Source: Dyella sp. EPa41
GTDB taxonomy: Bacteria; Pseudomonadota; Gammaproteobacteria; Xanthomonadales; Rhodanobacteraceae
Reading direction: 5' to 3'
NCBI RefSeq assembly: GCF_016586165.1
Contig: NZ_BCPR01000046.1
Coordinates: forward strand, 1-36,647
DNA length: 36,647 nt
Shown here: positions 1 through 7,525 of the stretch, piece after piece
Numbering within the stretch: the stretch's first letter is position 1
How the letters are laid out: each line of letters starts with the position of its first letter
Notes under the pieces: generated by a model
What the model was told of the DNA's origin: nothing
Seen by the model: the letters and a program-made list of their open reading frames with translations, nothing else
The model's database searches: none
Program-made: the position numbers and the translations under genes

Positions 1-480
1 ATTGATGGCGGGCATGTGCTCACCCAGTCCATGGCCATCGTCGAATATCTCGACGAGACGCATCCCACGCCGCCCCTGCTGCCTGCCGACCCCGCCGGTC
101 GCGCACGCGTACGGGCGCTGGCGCAGGTGGTTGGCTGCGACGTGCATCCGCTGGGCAACCTGCGCGTGCTGCAGTACCTGGTGAACGGCATGGGCCTGGA
201 TGAGTCCGCCAAGGGCGCGTGGTCGCGCCACTGGATCGGCGAGGGCCTGCGTGCGCTGGAAACGATGCTGTCCGGCCACGTGGCGACGGGTCGTTTCTGC
301 CACGGCGACACGCCGACGCTGGCCGACATCTGCCTGGTGCCCCAGCTCTACAACGCCATCCGCTGGAAACTGTCGTTGGACGATTACCCGACCATCCAGC
401 GCATCCATGACGCCTGCCAGGCGCTGGAGGCGTTCCAGCGCGCGGCTCCTGAAGCACAGCCCGACGCGCCGGCGGCGTAA
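1..480 (+). CDS. maiA: Maleylacetoacetate isomerase (zeta-class glutathione transferase), 5' end cut off
   Basis: The reading frame is open from base 1, so the N-terminal thioredoxin-like part, with the glutathione-activating Ser, lies outside the window. What is left begins inside the glutathione-binding segment (LTQSMAIVEYLDE) and runs through the helical C-terminal domain, with the family-typical stretches CDVHPLGNLRVLQYL, HWIGEGL, FCHGDTPTLADICLVPQLYN and a QPDA end. The family isomerises maleylacetoacetate to fumarylacetoacetate in tyrosine/phenylalanine breakdown, in the cytoplasm, using glutathione. Partner genes (fumarylacetoacetase, homogentisate dioxygenase) would be expected upstream and are not visible. 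The stop is 6 bases before the next gene, so the two may share a transcript. Another zeta-class GST is possible, but the match over the whole visible part is good. Confidence 0.88.
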   Translation: MDGGHVLTQSMAIVEYLDETHPTPPLLPADPAGRARVRALAQVVGCDVHPLGNLRVLQYLVNGMGLDESAKGAWSRHWIGEGLRALETMLSGHVATGRFCHGDTPTLADICLVPQLYNAIRWKLSLDDYPTIQRIHDACQALEAFQRAAPEAQPDAPAA

Positions 481-486
481 ACGCCC

Positions 487-870
487 ATGGCGAGCTTGTG
501 GGGGAAGCTGTGGCGCTGGCAACGAGGCAGGCAGGGCAGCGGCTATGACAAGCTGCTGCTCGGCGGCCTGTGGTGGCCGTTGCCGTGCGATTGCTACCTG
601 CTGCGCTTTCCCGCCGGCGCGTCCGTGCCGCCGCATACCGACCGGGTGAAGCAGGGCAGGCATTACCGGTTGAACATCATCCTGCTGCCGGCGAAGCGTG
701 GCGGCGAGTTCGTATGCGCGCGGCCCATCCATGCCAGTCGCCGCATCAAGCTGTTTCGTCCGGACTTGGAAGAACACAGCGTCACGACGATCGACGAAGG
801 CACCCGCTGGGTGCTGAGCATCGGCTGGGTGCGTGGCGCGCGGGGCGGTGATGCCCGCCCCGCGGCGTGA
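487..870 (+). CDS. Small Fe(II)/2-oxoglutarate-dependent oxygenase-like protein
   Basis: This 127-residue protein has a compact double-stranded beta-helix pattern. It shows the H-x-D pair (His50, Asp52 in PPHTDRV), a distal His97 (EEHSV) and Arg107 (TRWVLSIGW), which fits one iron-binding triad and a 2-oxoglutarate-binding arginine. It resembles short '2OG-Fe(II) oxygenase' proteins of Xanthomonadales. The substrate cannot be told from the sequence. It is far shorter than AlkB or prolyl hydroxylases, so it is close to a bare core. It starts 6 bases after the maiA stop, with no clear Shine-Dalgarno sequence, which hints at coupling to maiA translation. Its stop is only 6 bases from the convergent pilU stop. 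Confidence 0.72.
   Translation: MASLWGKLWRWQRGRQGSGYDKLLLGGLWWPLPCDCYLLRFPAGASVPPHTDRVKQGRHYRLNIILLPAKRGGEFVCARPIHASRRIKLFRPDLEEHSVTTIDEGTRWVLSIGWVRGARGGDARPAA
839..864. terminator. GC-rich hairpin at convergent gene ends
   Basis: A perfect 10-bp stem (839-848 with 855-864, loop TGATGC) lies in the last codons of the oxygenase gene and just beyond the pilU stop. It could end transcripts from both sides, but there is no T-run on either strand, so it may be only a coding-sequence palindrome. Confidence 0.35.
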
Positions 871-876
871 GGTCTG

Positions 877-1992
877 TCAGAAGCCCAAGCCGTACGGATC
901 GTTGCCGGCCAGCTCGGTCGATTCCGAGTTGCCGCTTTCGGACAGGCGGATCTTGAGCGCCAGGCCGTCGCGCGAGTCGGCCTTGTTGAGCGCCTCGTCG
1001 AGCTCGATGCGGCCTTCCTTGTACAGGCGGTACAGCGACTGGTCGAAGGTCTGCATGCCTTCCTGCAGGCTGCGGTCCATCGCCTCCTTCACGTCGTGCA
1101 CCTGGCCGCGGCGGATCATGTCGCGGATCAGCGGCGTGTTGAGCAGCACTTCCACCGCCGGCAGGCGGCGGCCGTCCTTGCCGATCACCAGGCGCTGGCT
1201 GATCACCGCGCGCAGGTTGAGCGCGAGGTTCATCAGCACGTTCTTGTGCGCCGATTCCGGGAAGAAGTTGAGGATGCGTTCCAGCGTCTGGTCGGCGTTG
1301 TTGGAGTGCAGCGTCGCCAGGCAGAGGTGGCCGGTTTCCGAGAACGCGATCGCCGCTTCCATGGTGTCGGTATCGCGGATTTCGCCGATCATGATCACGT
1401 CGGGCGCCTCGCGCATCGCGTTGCGCAGGGCCTCGTGATAGCTGTGCGTGTCCAGGCCGACTTCGCGCTGGTTCACGATCGATTTCTTGTGGCGGTGCAG
1501 GTACTCGATCGGGTCCTCGATGGTGAGGATGTGGCCCGAGGAGTTCTGGTTGCGATGATCGATCATCGCCGCCAGCGTGGTCGATTTGCCCGAGCCGGTG
1601 GCGCCCACGACGAGGATCAGTCCGCGCGGTTCCATGATGAGTTCGCGGAAGATGGTCGGCAGCTGCAGCTGGTCGATGCTGGGAATTTCGCTCTTGATCG
1701 CGCGGATCACCATGCCCACTTCGCCGCGCTGCTTGAACACGTTGATGCGGAAGCGGCCGGCTTCCTTCACCGCCAGCGCCATGTTCAGTTCGAGGTCGCG
1801 CTCGAACTGCGGCACCTGGCCTTCGTCCATCAGCGAGTAGGCGATCTTCTTGACCATGCCGCTCGGCAGGCCGGTATTGCCCAGCGGGTAAAGCTTGCCC
1901 TCGACCTTGATGTTCACAGGGGCGCCCGTCGTCAGGAACATATCCGACGCGCCCTTGTCAACCATTAGCTTGAGGAAATAACCGATGTCCAC
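877..1992 (-). CDS. pilU: Type IV pilus retraction ATPase PilU
   Basis: This 371-residue cytoplasmic AAA+/GspE-type ATPase belongs to the PilT/PilU group. The N-terminal PAS-like half carries DMFLTTGAPVNIKVEGKL (about residues 17-34). The Walker A motif is GATGSGKST (130-138), the Walker B/Asp-box region is VIMIGEIRDTDTMEAAI (about 199-215), and the His-box is GHLCLATLHSNNADQTLERI. The stretch MEAAIAFSETGHLCLATLHS and the extended C-terminus are typical of PilU rather than PilT, which usually has an AIRNLIREGK-type segment. PilU works with PilT to pull back pili under load (twitching, DNA uptake). In related genomes pilT is often next door. Here it is not, and the neighbour is a divergent lipoprotein gene 80 bases away. 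The convergent end is 6 bases from the oxygenase gene. Confidence 0.93.
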   Translation of the reverse strand: MDIGYFLKLMVDKGASDMFLTTGAPVNIKVEGKLYPLGNTGLPSGMVKKIAYSLMDEGQVPQFERDLELNMALAVKEAGRFRINVFKQRGEVGMVIRAIKSEIPSIDQLQLPTIFRELIMEPRGLILVVGATGSGKSTTLAAMIDHRNQNSSGHILTIEDPIEYLHRHKKSIVNQREVGLDTHSYHEALRNAMREAPDVIMIGEIRDTDTMEAAIAFSETGHLCLATLHSNNADQTLERILNFFPESAHKNVLMNLALNLRAVISQRLVIGKDGRRLPAVEVLLNTPLIRDMIRRGQVHDVKEAMDRSLQEGMQTFDQSLYRLYKEGRIELDEALNKADSRDGLALKIRLSESGNSESTELAGNDPYGLGF

Positions 1993-2016
1993 TCGAATCC
2001 CCTAATTTCGTGCGCA

Positions 2017-2046
2017 TTGCTAAAGTCGATTATGCCCGCCCACAAT
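2017..2046 (+). promoter_or_regulatory. Candidate sigma70 promoter for the lipoprotein gene pair
   Basis: TTGCTA (2017-2022) and CACAAT (2041-2046) are 18 bases apart in the 80-base divergent gap between pilU and the lipoprotein gene. Each matches the consensus at 4 of 6 positions. The start codon lies 29 bases downstream. This is plausible but weak. Confidence 0.28.
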
Positions 2047-2075
2047 ACGCCGCGACACTCCGAGAGGACTGAGTG

Positions 2076-2669
2076 ATGGTGCACATCTTTTCCCCGCTGT
2101 GGGGCCGCCCGAAGGGCGTCCGTACGGCGGTTTCGACCCTGACGCTGGCCGTGACGCTGGCGCTTTCCGGCTGCGCGAGCGTGCCGCCACCGGACGGGGC
2201 CATGAATCAGGCGCAGGTCCAGCTGCAGGCGGCACGCGATGCCGATGCGGCCGATTACGCGCCGGTTGACCTGGGTTTCGCCCAGAGCAAGTTCCAGCAG
2301 GCCCAGAACGCCATGGCCAGCCGCAAGTACGACGACGCGGCCACCCTGGCGGACGAGGCTCGCGCGGACGCCGAACTGGCGCGCGCCAAGGCGCGCCTGG
2401 CTGCCGCCCGGTCGCAGATCCAGAGCAAGACCAGCGCCAACCGCCAGCTGCGGGAGCAAATCGAGCAGTCGCTCTCCGACCAACAGCAGCAGGACCAGTC
2501 GCAGAACTCGGGCCTGCCGGCGCAGCAGCAGACCCAGGACATGCCGGCGCCGCCGAGTTCCTCACTGTCCGAACCCATGCCGGAGGGCCAGGGTTTCCAG
2601 ACCCTGCCGCAGAACAATCCCCAGCCGGTGCCCCCGGTGAATCGTGACGATCAGGGAGGCCACCCATGA
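2076..2669 (+). CDS. DUF4398-type outer-membrane lipoprotein
   Basis: A signal peptide ends in a lipobox (ALSGC; the Cys is about residue 33 from this start), so this is a lipoprotein. After the Cys come a Pro-rich linker, a DUF4398-like helical region (about 45-130: AQVQLQAARDADAADYAP, LGFAQSKFQQAQNAMASRKYDDAATLADEARADAELARAK) and a Gln/Pro-rich, low-complexity tail. The helical part looks like a coiled coil carrying TPR-like 'AQSKFQQAQNAM..KYDDA' units. The ATG at 2076 is chosen because the AGAGG at 2063-2067 is 8 bases before it; a GTG at 2073 is the alternative. The stop overlaps the next start (ATGA), so the two proteins are made together and probably act together in the envelope. The function is not known. 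There is no OmpA-type peptidoglycan-binding domain. Confidence 0.8.
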   Translation: MVHIFSPLWGRPKGVRTAVSTLTLAVTLALSGCASVPPPDGAMNQAQVQLQAARDADAADYAPVDLGFAQSKFQQAQNAMASRKYDDAATLADEARADAELARAKARLAAARSQIQSKTSANRQLREQIEQSLSDQQQQDQSQNSGLPAQQQTQDMPAPPSSSLSEPMPEGQGFQTLPQNNPQPVPPVNRDDQGGHP

Positions 2670-3289
2670 AATCCTTGACCCTACGACTTTCCGCGGTGCT
2701 CCTGGCGCTGGCCGCCACCGGCGTGGCCCAGGCCGCCAAGGAGGACATGGACGTCGCCCGCCTGACCAACAGCCTGGATCAGCTGTCCAGTGATCCGGCG
2801 CTGGGTTCCTATGCCCAGGCGGAGCAGGCGCGCGCCCGTGACGCGGTGAACCAGCTCGCTCAGGCCCGCTCCCGCGACCGCGCCCATGCCCTGTATCTGG
2901 CCGAGCGTCGCGTGGACCTTGCCCGCGCGACGGCCCAGTTGCAGGACGCGCAGCAGCAGATCAACCGGCTCGACCGCGAGCACGACCAGATCCAGCTCGA
3001 TGGCAGCCGCCGCGAAGCGGAGATGGCGCGCCGCGAGCTGGAACGCCAGCGCCTGCAGTACCAGATGGAGCAGGAGGAATCCGCCCGCCAGCTGGCGGCC
3101 GGCGCCGAAGCGACGGCCCAGGCCCAGGCCCAGGCCGAACAGGCCAAGAAGGTCGCGGCGGCCCAGGCCCGCGTCGCCAATGCCGCCAAGAAGCAGGCCG
3201 AGCTGGCCGCCCAGGCCGCCAAGCTGATGCGCTCGCAGATGCAGCAGGGCGACAACGGTTCTTCGGACAACAAGGACCAGGGCAAGTAA
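2666..3289 (+). CDS. Exported Ala/Gln-rich coiled-coil protein (DUF4398-like)
   Basis: This 207-residue protein starts with a Sec signal peptide with a likely AQA cut site (GVAQA|AKED, near residue 23). The rest is one long amphipathic helix pattern: ARLTNSLDQLSSDPALGSYAQAEQARARDAVNQL, then RRVDLARATAQLQDAQQQINRLDREHDQIQLDG and a very Ala/Gln-rich run to about residue 190, with a hydrophilic tail. Related proteins in other proteobacteria often carry a C-terminal OmpA domain. Here the gene stops after the coiled coil. It overlaps the preceding lipoprotein gene by 4 bases (ATGA), so the pair is translationally coupled. A periplasmic partner of the lipoprotein is the simplest reading. No catalytic motif is seen. 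Confidence 0.75.
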   Translation: MKSLTLRLSAVLLALAATGVAQAAKEDMDVARLTNSLDQLSSDPALGSYAQAEQARARDAVNQLAQARSRDRAHALYLAERRVDLARATAQLQDAQQQINRLDREHDQIQLDGSRREAEMARRELERQRLQYQMEQEESARQLAAGAEATAQAQAQAEQAKKVAAAQARVANAAKKQAELAAQAAKLMRSQMQQGDNGSSDNKDQGK

Positions 3290-3317
3290 GCCCCGCGCGA
3301 GCTTGTCCGAAATCCCC

Positions 3318-3354
3318 AAGGGCCGGCCGGGCATGGCTCCGCCGGCCCTTGTTT
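3318..3354 (+). terminator. Intrinsic terminator after the coiled-coil gene pair
   Basis: A perfect 10-bp stem, AAGGGCCGGC (3318-3327) with GCCGGCCCTT (3341-3350), has a 13-base loop and is followed by GTTTTC. It lies 28 bases after the stop of the coiled-coil gene. Confidence 0.75.
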
Positions 3355-3592
3355 TCGGGGCCGAGGGCACGAGCCGGGCGGCTTGACGGGGCGCTTCGTT
3401 CAAGAATCGGCAAGCACTTGTTCGGGATCTGCAAAAGACTGTTCCGGCAGCCTTTTTTCGGCCGATCGGCTGCGTCATCCCGCCCCGAATCTGGCGCTTG
3501 CATGACCCCAGGGCCGAGAGTAGGGTCAAGTTCCCAGGGGGCATCTTCGCACCCTGGGTCACCGACCTGAATCATGCACTCATCCTTCCCCT

Positions 3593-3630
3593 TCAAACGG
3601 TGTCCATGGACCGGTCAAACGGCATGGACC
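3593..3630. repeat. Imperfect tandem direct repeat upstream of the DUF465 gene
   Basis: TCAAACGG followed by CATGGACC occurs twice: 3593-3600 with 3605-3612 (4-base gap), and 3615-3622 with 3623-3630 (no gap). The two copies lie 78-115 bases before the small gene's start. It may be a binding site for a regulator or a chance duplication. Confidence 0.5.
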
Positions 3631-3657
3631 TCGGGTGCGTGCGTGCATTCCTCGTCA

Positions 3658-3682
3658 GCGGGCGCCACTCCCAGGCGCCCGC
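3658..3682 (+). promoter_or_regulatory. Strong hairpin in the leader of the DUF465 gene
   Basis: A 9-bp perfect stem, GCGGGCGCC (3658-3666) with GGCGCCCGC (3674-3682) and loop ACTCCCA, lies 10 bases before the AGAGGAGG ribosome site (3693-3700). It could stabilise the mRNA or act as an attenuator. The tail CGTTCTCT is poor for an intrinsic terminator. Confidence 0.45.
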
Positions 3683-3707
3683 CGTTCTCTCCAGAGGAGG
3701 TTGCATC

Positions 3708-3935
3708 ATGTTTGAAAACCAGCAGCGTGATGATGTCGAAGCTTTGATGAAGGCCGACGCGGAGTTTCGTCGGCTTTACCAGCACCATCAGGAGCTCGAC
3801 AGCAAGGTGCACGACGCCGAAATCGGCGTGCTTCCCATCGACGACATGACGTTGTCGGGCATGAAGAAGGAGAAACTCCACGCGAAGGAGCGGCTCCAGC
3901 GCATGTGGGACAACCGAACGCACCGCATCAACTGA
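3708..3935 (+). CDS. DUF465/YdcH-family small protein
   Basis: This 75-residue charged helical protein reads MFENQQRDDVEALMKADAEF, then RRLYQHHQELDSKVHDAE, and GMKKEKLHAKERLQRMW near the end. The pattern (an early 'D..F..L...H..LD..V...E' and a late 'L...K...KD.L' stretch) is that of the DUF465/YdcH family, short antiparallel helical hairpins of unknown role. The ATG at 3708 is well supported by an AGAGGAGG ribosome site 7 bases upstream, and the length is normal for the family. Longer in-frame starts upstream have no ribosome site. It stands alone between a terminator-bearing leader and a downstream hairpin, so it is likely a single-gene transcript, possibly well translated. Confidence 0.82.
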   Translation: MFENQQRDDVEALMKADAEFRRLYQHHQELDSKVHDAEIGVLPIDDMTLSGMKKEKLHAKERLQRMWDNRTHRIN

Positions 3936-3957
3936 ATCTGCGCGGTTTCGCATGAAC

Positions 3958-4001
3958 GCGGCCCCGGAAGCCTCCCGCAAGGGAACGGTTTCCGGGGCCG
4001 C
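3958..4001 (+). terminator. Long hairpin after the DUF465 gene
   Basis: GCGGCCCCGGAA (3958-3969) pairs perfectly with TTCCGGGGCCGC (3990-4001). The loop itself contains TCCC-GCAA-GGGA, a 4-bp stem with a GNRA tetraloop. There is no T-run after the stem, only CAGCGTTT. It is a likely terminator or 3'-end stabiliser. Confidence 0.6.
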
Positions 4002-4040
4002 AGCGTTTCCGGGGAAAGTCGAGGGTCATGATGCCTCGGT

Positions 4041-4046
4041 TATGAT
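4041..4046 (+). promoter_or_regulatory. Candidate -10 box for cystathionine beta-synthase
   Basis: TATGAT matches the -10 consensus at 5 of 6 positions, 54 bases before the start codon. No good -35 box is seen at 16-18 bases, so this is tentative. Confidence 0.25.
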
Positions 4047-4100
4047 CGTGCCCCTTGTCGGCCACCCCGGTGCCGCCGGCGCACAACCCAAGGAGTTCCC

Positions 4101-5471
4101 ATGACGGTCCACCAGAGTGTCCTCGAACTGATCGGACGTACCCCGATGGTACGCGCGCAGCGCCTGGATGTCGGACCGTGTGAGCTGTTCCTCAAGCTGG
4201 AAAGCGCCAACCCCGGCGGTTCGGTAAAGGACCGCATCGGCCTGTCGATGATCGAAGGTGCCGAGAAAGCCGGGAAGATCCGCCCTGGCGACACTCTGGT
4301 CGAAGGCACCGCCGGCAATACCGGGCTCGGCCTGGCCCTGGTCGCGCAGCAAAAGGGATACCGCCTGATCCTGGTGGTGCCCGACAAGATGAGCCGCGAG
4401 AAGATCTTCAACCTCAAGGCCATGGGCGCCGAGGTCGTGCTCACGCGCTCGGACGTGGCCAAGGGCCACCCCGAGTACTACCAGGACATGGCCGAGCGCA
4501 TTGCGCGCGAAACGCCGGGCGCCTATTTCATCAACCAGTTCGGCAACCCGGACAACCCGGCGGCGCATATCGCCACCACGGGCCCGGAAATCCTCGAGCA
4601 GCTGGACGGCCGCGTCGACGCCATCGTCGTCGGCTGCGGCTCGTCGGGCACGCTGAGCGGGCTGTCCAAGTTCTTTGCTGAGCGCTCGCCAAATACCGAG
4701 TTCGTGTTGGCCGATCCGGTCGGGTCCATTCTTGCTCAGTACATCAACGAAGGGACACTCTCGACCAAGTCGGCCAGCTGGATGGTGGAAGGCATCGGCG
4801 AGGATTTTCTTCCCACCATCAGCGACTTCACGCGCGTGAAGAAGGCCTATGCAATTCCCGACAAGGAGAGCTTCCTGGTGGCGCGCGAACTGCTGGCGAA
4901 AGAGGGCATTCTCGGTGGTTCGTCCACCGGCACGCTGCTGGCCGCCGCGTTGCGCTACTGCCGCGAGCAGACCAGCCCCAAGCGCGTGGTGACGCTGGTA
5001 TGCGACACGGGCAACAAGTACCTGTCGAAGATGTACAACGACTACTGGATGCTCGACAACGGCTTCCTCGAACGCGAACAGCACGGCGACCTGCGCGACC
5101 TGCTGCTGCGTCCGTTCGCGCAGCGCGATACCGTCGTGGTTGGCCCGAACGAGCTGCTCATGACGGCTTACACGCGCATGAAGCTTTACGACGTGTCGCA
5201 GCTGCCGGTGATGGATGGCAACCGCCTGGTCGGCATCCTCGACGAATCGGACGTGCTGATGCACGTGCATGCGGACGAGGCGAAGTTCCGCGACGCCGTT
5301 TCCACCGCCATGATCACCAACCTGCAGATGCTGGACGTGCGCTCGCCCATCGAGTCGCTGCTGCCGGTGTTCGACCGCGGCCACGTGGCCATCGTGGTCG
5401 ATGGCGAACAGTTCCTGGGGCTGATCACCCGGATCGATCTGCTGAACTACCTACGTCGCAAGGTGCATTGA
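4101..5471 (+). CDS. cbs: Cystathionine beta-synthase (PLP domain plus CBS-domain pair)
   Basis: This 456-residue protein condenses serine and homocysteine to cystathionine, the first step of reverse transsulfuration. It is a fold-type II PLP enzyme. The PLP lysine is Lys43 in GGSVKDRIG, the substrate loop is VEGTAGNTGLG (67-77; many homologues have EPTSGNTG) and the phosphate-binding loop is GCGSSGTLSG. Residues from about 335 to the end form two CBS regulatory domains (LYDVSQLPVMDGNRLVGILD; VFDRGHVAIVVDGEQFLGLI). The CBS pair distinguishes it from plain cysteine synthase. The start follows AAGGAG at a good distance. A cystathionine gamma-lyase gene lies 8.5 kb away (13976), so both steps of Met-to-Cys conversion are in this window. 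It is followed 134 bases later by glmS on the same strand. Confidence 0.93.
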   Translation: MTVHQSVLELIGRTPMVRAQRLDVGPCELFLKLESANPGGSVKDRIGLSMIEGAEKAGKIRPGDTLVEGTAGNTGLGLALVAQQKGYRLILVVPDKMSREKIFNLKAMGAEVVLTRSDVAKGHPEYYQDMAERIARETPGAYFINQFGNPDNPAAHIATTGPEILEQLDGRVDAIVVGCGSSGTLSGLSKFFAERSPNTEFVLADPVGSILAQYINEGTLSTKSASWMVEGIGEDFLPTISDFTRVKKAYAIPDKESFLVARELLAKEGILGGSSTGTLLAAALRYCREQTSPKRVVTLVCDTGNKYLSKMYNDYWMLDNGFLEREQHGDLRDLLLRPFAQRDTVVVGPNELLMTAYTRMKLYDVSQLPVMDGNRLVGILDESDVLMHVHADEAKFRDAVSTAMITNLQMLDVRSPIESLLPVFDRGHVAIVVDGEQFLGLITRIDLLNYLRRKVH

Positions 5472-5605
5472 TCGGCGGCCGCCGGCGCGCCCACGATGGT
5501 GCTCCGGGTCGCCCATCCTGCGCCGTGAAAGTTTGTTGAAATCGCGCGCGTCCAAAGTCGCTGCCTGCGATGCGGATATACGCGCCCTTTCGAAGGAGTA
5601 CAGGT

Positions 5606-7435
5606 ATGTGTGGAATCGTTGCTGCCGCCGCCCAGCGTGACGTGGCGCCGCTGCTTATCGTCGGACTCAAGGCGCTGGAATACCGTGGCTACGACTCCGC
5701 GGGACTGGCCGTGCTCGACCGTGGCGAGATCCATCGCGTACGCGCCAAGGGCAAGGTCCGCGAGATGGAGTCGCTCTATCTGGCCGAACCGTTCCCCGGC
5801 AGCACGGGCATCGCCCACACCCGCTGGGCGACTCATGGCGTGCCGAACGAAGCGAATGCGCATCCGCACATGGCCGGCAGCGTGGCGCTGGTCCACAACG
5901 GCATCATCGAGAACTACGCGACGCTGCGCGCCGACCTGCAGGCACGCGGCCATGTATTTACCTCGGAAACCGATACCGAGGTGATGGCCGCGCTGATCAA
6001 CGAGCATGTGGAAGCCGGCCTGGGCCTGCGCGAAGCCGTGCTTGCGACGGTGCGCGAACTGGAGGGCGCCTATGCGATCGCCGTCATCAGCAGCAAGGAG
6101 CCCGGTCGCGTCGTCGGTGCGCGCCATGGTGCGCCGCTCCTGGTGGGCGTGGGCATCGGCGAGCATTTCCTGGGGTCGGATGCGCAGGCGCTGATCCAGG
6201 TCACCAACAAGATCATCTACCTCGACGAAGACGACGTCGCCGACATCACGCGCGACAGCGTGGCGATCTACACGCTCGACGGCGAACGCGTCGAGCGTGC
6301 CGTCAACGAGAGCGAGCTCTCGGCGGATGCCGTGGAACGTGGCGAATTCCGCCATTACATGCAGAAGGAAATCTTCGAGCAGCCCAACGCCGTGGCGGCC
6401 ACGCTCGAAGCGCGCATCGGACCGCATGGCGTGCTGCCGGCCATCTTTGGCGTCGATGGCGACGAGATGCTCTCCAAGGTGCGTGGCGTGCACATCATCG
6501 CCTGTGGCACCAGCTACCACGCCGGCCTGGTGGCCAAGTACTGGCTTGAGGAACACGCGCGCCTGCCGGTGAGCGTGGAGGTGGCCAGCGAATACCGCTA
6601 TCGCGAAGCCGTGGTGCCCGACGGCACGCTGTTCGTCGCCATTTCCCAGTCCGGCGAAACGGCGGATACGTTGGCCGCGATGCGCGAGTCGCGCCGCCGC
6701 GGCTATCTCGGCACCCTGGCCATCTGCAACGTGCCGGAATCCTCAGTGGTTCGCGAAGCGGACCTCAAGCTGATGACGCGCGCCGGCCCGGAGATCGGCG
6801 TGGCCTCCACCAAGGCCTTTACCACCCAGCTTGCGGCGCTGGCGCTGTTTACGTTGCACCTGGCGCAGCAGCGCGGCCTCGACCGCGCGCGCTACATCGA
6901 CCTGTGCACCCAGTTGCAGCACATGCCGCGCGCCATCGAAAACGCGCTCAAGCTGGAACCCCAGGTCATCGAGCTGGCCGAGCACCTCATCCATCGCCAG
7001 CACGCACTGTTCCTCGGTCGTGGCGTGCAATACCCGGTGGCGCTGGAAGGTTCGCTCAAGCTCAAGGAAATCTCCTATATCCACGCCGAGGCTTACCCGG
7101 CCGGTGAGCTCAAGCATGGCCCGCTGGCGCTGGTGGACGAGAACATGCCGGTCATCGCCGTAGCACCGAACGGCCCACTGCTCGACAAGCTCAAATCCAA
7201 CCTGCAGGAAGTGCGCGCCCGCGGCGGCGAACTGCTCGTCTTCGCCGATGGCGAAGCCAGCCTCGAAGGCAACGGCACCCGCGGCGTCACCCTGCGCATC
7301 AACGGCGGCGGTGACTTCATCGCCCCCGCCGTATTCACCATTCCGCTGCAGCTGCTGGCCTACCACGTGGCGGTGCTGCGCGGCACCGACGTGGACCAGC
7401 CGCGGAACCTGGCGAAGTCGGTGACGGTGGAATAA
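5606..7435 (+). CDS. glmS: Glutamine--fructose-6-phosphate aminotransferase (isomerizing)
   Basis: This enzyme makes glucosamine-6-phosphate from fructose-6-phosphate and glutamine, the entry to UDP-GlcNAc for peptidoglycan and lipid A. The start is set at 5606 because Cys2 must become the N-terminal nucleophile (MCGIVAAA), AAGGAG lies 7 bases upstream, and the resulting 609 residues equal the usual length. An earlier in-frame start at 5570 would block the nucleophile. Domains are: class II glutamine amidotransferase (1 to about 240; EYRGYDSAG, HTRWATHG, HNGIIENY), then two SIS sugar-binding domains (about 285-425, GTSYHAG and SQSGETADT; about 455-600, GRG, EGSLKLKEISYIHAEAYPAGELKHGP), and the C-terminal KSVTVE. 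No glmS ribozyme-like or other obvious leader structure is seen in the 134-base gap before it. Confidence 0.96.
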   Translation: MCGIVAAAAQRDVAPLLIVGLKALEYRGYDSAGLAVLDRGEIHRVRAKGKVREMESLYLAEPFPGSTGIAHTRWATHGVPNEANAHPHMAGSVALVHNGIIENYATLRADLQARGHVFTSETDTEVMAALINEHVEAGLGLREAVLATVRELEGAYAIAVISSKEPGRVVGARHGAPLLVGVGIGEHFLGSDAQALIQVTNKIIYLDEDDVADITRDSVAIYTLDGERVERAVNESELSADAVERGEFRHYMQKEIFEQPNAVAATLEARIGPHGVLPAIFGVDGDEMLSKVRGVHIIACGTSYHAGLVAKYWLEEHARLPVSVEVASEYRYREAVVPDGTLFVAISQSGETADTLAAMRESRRRGYLGTLAICNVPESSVVREADLKLMTRAGPEIGVASTKAFTTQLAALALFTLHLAQQRGLDRARYIDLCTQLQHMPRAIENALKLEPQVIELAEHLIHRQHALFLGRGVQYPVALEGSLKLKEISYIHAEAYPAGELKHGPLALVDENMPVIAVAPNGPLLDKLKSNLQEVRARGGELLVFADGEASLEGNGTRGVTLRINGGGDFIAPAVFTIPLQLLAYHVAVLRGTDVDQPRNLAKSVTVE

Positions 7436-7490
7436 GCGTTCGCAGGGAGCTCCATGGACCGTCCCGGATGCGATGGGGAACGCTGGGGAA

Positions 7491-7496
7491 TACAAT
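7491..7496 (+). promoter_or_regulatory. Candidate -10 box for the phosphohexomutase gene
   Basis: TACAAT matches the -10 consensus at 5 of 6 positions, 29 bases before the start codon. The -35 region is poor. It would give the mutase gene its own short-leader transcript downstream of glmS. Confidence 0.28.
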
Positions 7497-7525
7497 CCCA
7501 CGTTTCCCACCCTCCGGTTCCCACC

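Larger units (their letters stand above)
3290..3707. other. Gene-free stretch of 418 bases with several structured elements
   Basis: No convincing gene is found here. The open frame running into the downstream small gene from 3498 lacks a ribosome site and has no family-like sequence. The stretch holds a clear terminator (3318-3354), a weak inverted repeat (GCAGCC 3447-3452 with GGCTGC 3468-3473), an imperfect long-range pairing (GACCCCAGGG near 3504 with CCCTGGGTC near 3552-3560), a direct repeat (3593-3630) and a strong hairpin (3658-3682). It is either a long leader of the DUF465 gene or the site of a small RNA. Confidence 0.5.

Noticed and set aside
3498-3707. An N-terminal extension of the DUF465 protein in the same frame
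   Set aside because: It would add about 70 residues unlike the family and lacks a ribosome site, whereas 3708 has AGAGGAGG at ideal spacing.
4026-5384. A 452-codon antisense open frame opposite cystathionine beta-synthase
   Set aside because: The translation is low-complexity His/Ala/Val-rich with no domain signature, while the plus strand has a full, motif-complete enzyme.
5472-5605. A glmS-type ribozyme or riboswitch before glmS
   Set aside because: The 134-base gap contains no structure resembling the glmS ribozyme core, which is a Gram-positive feature. Nothing else was recognisable.
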